64,000 bases of DNA from positions 193,596-257,595 of the forward strand of contig CALCII010000016.1 of NCBI GenBank assembly GCA_937907395.1, in the 5' to 3' direction. Every line of letters starts with the position of its first letter. The stretch's first letter is position 1. Made by a program: the position numbers and the translations under genes. Below are positions 60,606 to 64,000 of this stretch, in pieces. The notes below the pieces were generated by a model. The model saw only the letters and a program-made list of their open reading frames with translations. It was not told the origin of the DNA and ran no database searches. This DNA is from an uncultured Chitinophagaceae bacterium (GTDB lineage: Bacteria > Bacteroidota > Bacteroidia > Chitinophagales > Chitinophagaceae).

Positions 60606-60647
60606 GCCTGTAAGTTTTACAATTGTAAATGCTTGCAGGCTTTTTTG
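60606..60647 (+). terminator. smc terminator
   Basis: Nine-base stem GCCTGTAAG/CTTGCAGGC (one T-G pair) that continues inward as TTTAC/GTAAA, followed by six T, 22 bases after the smc stop. Confidence 0.85.
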
Positions 60648-60692
60648 TTTTTATCACGCAATCAGTCGATATTCGGGAAACAATTCTTGCAC

Positions 60693-61169
60693 ATGCAACG
60701 TATTTGTCTTTTCCCCGGCACATTTGATCCTATTACGGTAGGGCACCTGGATATCATCTATCGCTCACTCGATTTATTCGATAAATTATATATAGGCATT
60801 GGTTTAAATGCAAACAAAGCACCTATGTTCAGTGCCGAACAACGGCAGGAATGGATCGAAGAAATTTTTAAAGATGAACCCAGGGTGGAAGCGGTGGCTT
60901 ATGAAGGCTTAACGATTGATTGTTGTAAAAAAATCGGCGCAACATTTATACTCAGAGGTATACGTTATGTAAATGATTTTGAATACGAAAAAGCAATTGC
61001 CGATATGAACCGCAGCCTGGATGGCAAAATTGAGACGATCTTTCTCACTTGTCTGCCCCAGTACACTTCTGTAGCTTCCACATTGGTAAGAGATGTAATA
61101 CGTAATGGTGGAGATGCGTCACAGTTTCTGCCTGATGTTGTAAACAGAACTGTAAAGAAAGAGGAGTAA
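60693..61169 (+). CDS. coaD: Phosphopantetheine adenylyltransferase
   Basis: Transfers AMP to 4'-phosphopantetheine, the fourth step of coenzyme A synthesis. The nucleotidyltransferase signature LFPGTFDPITVGHLDI (HxGH-type TVGH) is at residues 5-20, FILRGIRYVNDFEYE and the ISSTxxR-like STLVRDVIRNGGD follow. The ATG at 60693 gives 158 residues, the usual length; the longer reading from 60633 overlaps the smc terminator. The stop codon runs into a tetranucleotide repeat. Confidence 0.95.
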   Translation: MQRICLFPGTFDPITVGHLDIIYRSLDLFDKLYIGIGLNANKAPMFSAEQRQEWIEEIFKDEPRVEAVAYEGLTIDCCKKIGATFILRGIRYVNDFEYEKAIADMNRSLDGKIETIFLTCLPQYTSVASTLVRDVIRNGGDASQFLPDVVNRTVKKEE

Positions 61170-61207
61170 TCAATCAATCAATCATTCATTCATTCATTCA
61201 TTCATTC
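61168..61207 (+). repeat. Tetranucleotide microsatellite (AATC)4(ATTC)6
   Basis: Four AATC followed by six ATTC units in direct tandem, beginning within the coaD stop codon and ending nine bases before the thioesterase start. Such tracts change length by slippage. Confidence 0.95.
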
Positions 61208-61216
61208 ATTTTTCTA

Positions 61217-61651
61217 ATGTCTATCTGGTTTCAAAAAGAGTTGTCGTTGCAACAATTCGAAGCATTCGATCAACCGGATATGGCAAAACATATCGGGCTG
61301 CAGTTTACAGAAGTGGGCGATAATTACCTCAAAGCTTCCATACCTGTGGATGAGCGTACCAAACAGCCCTACGGGTTATTACATGGCGGTGCCAGTTGTG
61401 TATTAGCTGAAACATTGGGTAGTGTGGCATCGGCACTGGTGATTGATCCTGGAAAATTTATTTGTGTGGGATTGGAGATCAATGCCAATCATGTCCGTTC
61501 CGCAAGATCGGGAAGGGTTACAGGTATTTGTACGCCCATTCATATTGGTGCCAGCACGCATGTGTGGGATATTAAAATCCATGATGAACGGGAGAAACTC
61601 ATTTGTGTGAGCCGGTTAACCGTAGCTATTTTGAAAAAGCCTTTACAATAA
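61217..61651 (+). CDS. Hotdog-fold thioesterase (PaaI/YdiI-like)
   Basis: A 144-residue acyl-CoA thioesterase of the hotdog superfamily. The motif PYGLLHGGASCVLAETLGS at about residues 51-69 holds the catalytic Glu (AETLGS), and GLEINANHVRSARSGRV follows, as in YdiI/MenI and PaaI. In a menaquinone-making organism a 1,4-dihydroxy-2-naphthoyl-CoA role is possible for such enzymes, but the mqn pathway here does not require it, so substrate is open. It overlaps the convergent Nudix gene by 9 bases. Confidence 0.88.
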   Translation: MSIWFQKELSLQQFEAFDQPDMAKHIGLQFTEVGDNYLKASIPVDERTKQPYGLLHGGASCVLAETLGSVASALVIDPGKFICVGLEINANHVRSARSGRVTGICTPIHIGASTHVWDIKIHDEREKLICVSRLTVAILKKPLQ

Positions 61652-62260
61652 TGCGAGTACATCTTTAATGGAAGGGAAAGTATTGGTGAGATACTTATCC
61701 AGGTCCGCTTTCTTTACCCACCTGATTTCGTTGATATCCTCTTCTATCTGTGGTTGCAGATGTTGTTCACTTTTTACTTTCATCAGGTACCAGTGGCTGT
61801 CTTTCAGGATATGCTTTCCATATTCATCGTAGGTATGATAGGTTATAATGAGTTCTTTCTTTATCTGTACATTTTTAAGTCCGGTTTCTTCTTCCACTTC
61901 TCTTAATGCACATTGTTCAATGGTTTCACCGGGGTCCAGTTTTCCTTTTGGTAAATCCCATTTCCCTCTTCTGTGAATGAGGAGTATTTCATGTTTTTCA
62001 TTTTCAATCAGGCCACCGGCAGCTGTTACTAGTGTGAAATGTTTAAAGAATGCTTTTTTAAGATGTTCAAGATCGGCATCCAGAACAATCCCCGCATGAA
62101 ATTCCGGTTTTACGATTTCGTGCAGCAATGATTTTATCGCAGGGTTTGACACTTCATCGATAAAAACCACATCAGGATGGTGCAGGTATTCCTGAAGTAC
62201 AGCATCCAATTCATTGCACAGAAAAACGGGTTTGTCGGAAAAGTAAATCTTGATGTACAT
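61643..62260 (-). CDS. Nudix hydrolase with N-terminal extension
   Basis: A 205-residue protein: residues 1-70 form an extension of unknown function, then a Nudix domain with the complete box GKLDPGETIEQCALREVEEE and ETGLKNV. The extension (FSDKPVFLCNELDAVLQEYL) is seen in Bacteroidota relatives. The substrate is unknown. It is divergent from pyrE with 43 bases between the starts and overlaps the thioesterase gene end. Confidence 0.87.
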   Translation of the reverse strand: MYIKIYFSDKPVFLCNELDAVLQEYLHHPDVVFIDEVSNPAIKSLLHEIVKPEFHAGIVLDADLEHLKKAFFKHFTLVTAAGGLIENEKHEILLIHRRGKWDLPKGKLDPGETIEQCALREVEEETGLKNVQIKKELIITYHTYDEYGKHILKDSHWYLMKVKSEQHLQPQIEEDINEIRWVKKADLDKYLTNTFPSIKDVLALL

Positions 62261-62303
62261 AATTAAATTTCAAATTTCAATTGCGGGCGCTCAACTTTGC
62301 AGC

Positions 62304-62936
62304 ATGACCAACGAACAGGCTGTTGCCGAAAAGCTACTACAAGTTAAGGCCATTCAGTTAAATCCGAAACACCCATTTACATGGGCCAGTGGTTGGAAAA
62401 GCCCCATTTATTGTGATAACAGAAAGGTTTTATCCTTCCCTTTTGTACGTGATTTTATCAAGAGCGAAATGTGTAATGTCATTTTTGAGGAGTTTCCGGA
62501 TGCTGAAATGTTGGCCGGTGTGGCAACTGCAGGAATTGCCTGGGGGGCCATGGCAGCAGATCAGCTGAAGTTGCCTTATGTATACGTTCGCCCGAAGCCT
62601 AAGGAACACGGATTAACCAACCAGATTGAAGGTTATTATACTCCTTCACAAAAAGTAGTGGTCATCGAAGACCTTATATCTACCGGTAAGAGCAGTTTGC
62701 AGGTAGTTGAAGTGCTTCGGAATGCAGGTTTAGAGGTAACGGGAATGGTTTCCATCTTCAATTATGGCTTTGAGGTTGCGATAAAAGCGTTTGAAAGCGC
62801 CGGAGTACCGTATAAGTCACTCACGAGCTATCCAACATTGATAGAATTGGCAATCCGAAAGGGGTTGGTGGAAGAAAGCGAACAGGAAGTTTTGTTAAAA
62901 TGGTCGCAGGATCCCGGTAATTGGACTGGAAATTGA
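62304..62936 (+). CDS. pyrE: Orotate phosphoribosyltransferase
   Basis: Forms orotidine monophosphate from orotate and PRPP in pyrimidine biosynthesis. The PRPP-binding loop VVVIEDLISTGKSSLQVVEV is at about residues 116-135, FTWASGWKSPIYCDNR near the N-terminus and ATAGIAWGAMAADQL in the core are typical. The ATG at 62304 gives 210 residues; the longer reading from 62250 runs into the upstream Nudix region. Followed at 24 bases by the HMA-domain protein. Confidence 0.95.
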   Translation: MTNEQAVAEKLLQVKAIQLNPKHPFTWASGWKSPIYCDNRKVLSFPFVRDFIKSEMCNVIFEEFPDAEMLAGVATAGIAWGAMAADQLKLPYVYVRPKPKEHGLTNQIEGYYTPSQKVVVIEDLISTGKSSLQVVEVLRNAGLEVTGMVSIFNYGFEVAIKAFESAGVPYKSLTSYPTLIELAIRKGLVEESEQEVLLKWSQDPGNWTGN

Positions 62937-62959
62937 TAGTTTCATCTAAAATTCTTCAA

Positions 62960-63325
62960 ATGAGATACCTCCTTAGTTTCGCATTTTGTTTCCTTTTTCT
63001 GGCTACAAAGGCGCAGTTTAAAAAGCCAGTAACGGTTCAGATCAGTACCCCACAGGCCCAATGTGCAGAGTGTAAACTGAAGATTGAAAACTTCATGAAG
63101 GCTGAAGAAGGGGTGGCGAAAGTGGTGGTGGATATCAAGAAAAAGCTCACAATCATCACCTTCCTGAGTGATCGCACAAACATTGAAAACCTGAAAACGG
63201 CACTGGCCAACCTGGGGTTTGATGCCGATGATGTAACTGCAGAAGAATCCCAATACAAGCAATTGCCCATCTGCTGCAAAAGAGAATCAGATGGGGGCGG
63301 ACCACCCAAAAAGAAGAAACAATAG
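62960..63325 (+). CDS. Exported heavy-metal-associated (HMA) domain protein
   Basis: A 121-residue exported protein: signal peptide MRYLLSFAFCFLFLATKAQ, then a ferredoxin-like HMA domain with CAECKLKIENFM (CxxC metal site) near residue 37 and LKTALANLGFDADDVTAEE. Two further cysteines (PICCKR) sit near the C-terminus. The domain binds Cu+, Zn2+ or similar; a periplasmic metal chaperone role is inferred. The ATG at 62960 was chosen because it starts the signal peptide. Confidence 0.83.
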   Translation: MRYLLSFAFCFLFLATKAQFKKPVTVQISTPQAQCAECKLKIENFMKAEEGVAKVVVDIKKKLTIITFLSDRTNIENLKTALANLGFDADDVTAEESQYKQLPICCKRESDGGGPPKKKKQ

Positions 63326-63341
63326 AAATGAATAATTATAG

Positions 63342-63371
63342 AAAAGACCATCGTCAGATGGTCTTTTTTTT
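63342..63371. terminator. Terminator between convergent HMA and LEA genes
   Basis: Perfect 11-bp stem AAAAGACCATC/GATGGTCTTTT, loop GTCA, followed by T residues on the plus strand. Confidence 0.88.
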
Positions 63372-63396
63372 ATACTGAAGCGTTGTTCTTATATAG

Positions 63397-63870
63397 TCAG
63401 GGTTTAAAAAAACTGGTCTCATGCCGACCTTCATACTCCAACGGGAGAGTTTTAAACACACCGGCAACTCCCGCCGTAATGGTACCACTGGCCCGTACCA
63501 AAACTGTCTTATTGGTAAAAGCCGCCCAGGCATTGCGGTACAAATTCTTCATATCGGTTTGCATGGTGAGAGGGATGATGAAATCTGACTTTTTGGCAAC
63601 TTTGATCAACGTATCGCTAATCGCTTTTCCCAGGTAAACATTGTCTACGTACACATCAGCTTCCGTTCGCTTTACCTGAAAACCAATTTTATTTGGGTTG
63701 TAGTAAACCAGGTCCATGGTGACAGTGGTTTGGGAAAGGCCCATTTGCCCCACTTTAAAATTCCGGAATTCTTTGTATTCGGGGACCGTAAAACTGTGAC
63801 AGGAGGAGAGGAAGAAGATGGTTATAATACCAACAAGGAGAGGGAAGGGTTTCAATTGTTTTTTGTGCAA
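63397..63870 (-). CDS. LEA type 2 (LEA14-like) lipoprotein
   Basis: A 157-residue lipoprotein: signal peptide of type II with lipobox FLSSC (Cys 24), then an LEA14/WHy beta-sandwich (NFKVGQMGLSQTTVTMDLVYYNPNKIGF, in part TTVTMDLVYYNPN, and IIPLTMQTDM). Such proteins occur widely in Bacteroidota outer or inner membrane; the role is unknown, desiccation tolerance is suggested only by the name. Last gene in the window on this strand. Confidence 0.8.
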   Translation of the reverse strand: MHKKQLKPFPLLVGIITIFFLSSCHSFTVPEYKEFRNFKVGQMGLSQTTVTMDLVYYNPNKIGFQVKRTEADVYVDNVYLGKAISDTLIKVAKKSDFIIPLTMQTDMKNLYRNAWAAFTNKTVLVRASGTITAGVAGVFKTLPLEYEGRHETSFFKP

Positions 63871-64000
63871 AATTAATTGCTTTCAGAAAGCAGCGATCAA
63901 AATGAATGCTTAAATTTGAACTAAGTATTTTAGCGGGCTAAGGGAAAAATGATAGAAAGAGAGATGTTAATAATATTAGTTTTAAATAAATTATTGTTAA
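63871..64000. other. Intergenic end of window
   Basis: AT-rich sequence at the window edge with no gene that can be supported; a gene may begin beyond the edge. Confidence 0.6.

Overview
The window is a stretch of bacterial chromosome from the phylum Bacteroidota, most probably the family Chitinophagaceae (family level is inference from protein character). Supporting signs are sigma-ABfr-type promoters (TTTG, about 20 bases, TAnnTTTG) in front of both tRNA genes, few Shine-Dalgarno sites, a type IX secretion sorting domain, YfhO and CtlX family proteins, NRAMP-like/PxpBCA clusters, and high-copy palindromic intergenic repeats of the kind common in this phylum. Most of it is ordinary housekeeping DNA, densely packed on both strands.

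Layout. 1-7.6 kb: a GH2 beta-galactosidase (cut by the window edge) divergent from galactokinase, a multi-pass membrane protein, an acyl-CoA carboxylase carboxyltransferase, a DUF6580-like membrane protein and a YraN nuclease. 8-10.2 kb: purB and mqnA (menaquinone by the futalosine route). 10.2-19.9 kb: a surface-polysaccharide region with four or five glycosyltransferases, a methyltransferase and a YfhO membrane protein, with a two-gene surface-protein unit (T9SS sorting protein plus DNRLRE protein) inserted. 20-24.7 kb: queuosine-precursor transporter, then a leftward operon of nucleoside phosphorylase, dapF, DinB-like, CorA and Nudix. 24.7-25.3 kb: a tRNA-Cys gene followed by an exact 200-bp tandem duplication with defective tRNA copies carrying palindromes. 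25.3-35.6 kb: glnS, VIT-family transporter, rocD, ispE, bifunctional nuclease, etfB-etfA, tilS, rhomboid.

35.6-41.1 kb is the accessory-looking zone: rlmH, a repeat array, a frameshifted secreted amidohydrolase, tRNA-Arg, an AT-rich two-gene cassette of unknown function, thioredoxin, and a second repeat array homologous to the first and in the same orientation. 41.1-50.3 kb: GH20 hexosaminidase, a 5-oxoprolinase operon (pxpB, pxpC, pxpA) with a divergent NRAMP-family transporter lacking the metal-binding motif, then pfkA-pyk. 50.4-56.9 kb: S9 peptidase, an RmlD-like reductase, CtlX and an arginine-deiminase family enzyme, and a CrtA-like gene broken by an 8-bp duplication. 57-64 kb: smc, coaD, thioesterase, Nudix, pyrE, an HMA-domain protein and an LEA-type lipoprotein.

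The best candidates for something undescribed are (a) a two-hairpin intergenic element present twice (7819 and 35625) whose stems differ by compensatory changes, (b) the tRNA-Cys locus in which palindromes occupy the D-arm and T-arm of duplicated copies, (c) the coupled two-gene AT-rich cassette beside tRNA-Arg, and (d) the NRAMP-like protein coupled to pxpBCA. All function statements come from reading motifs by eye; no database search was run.
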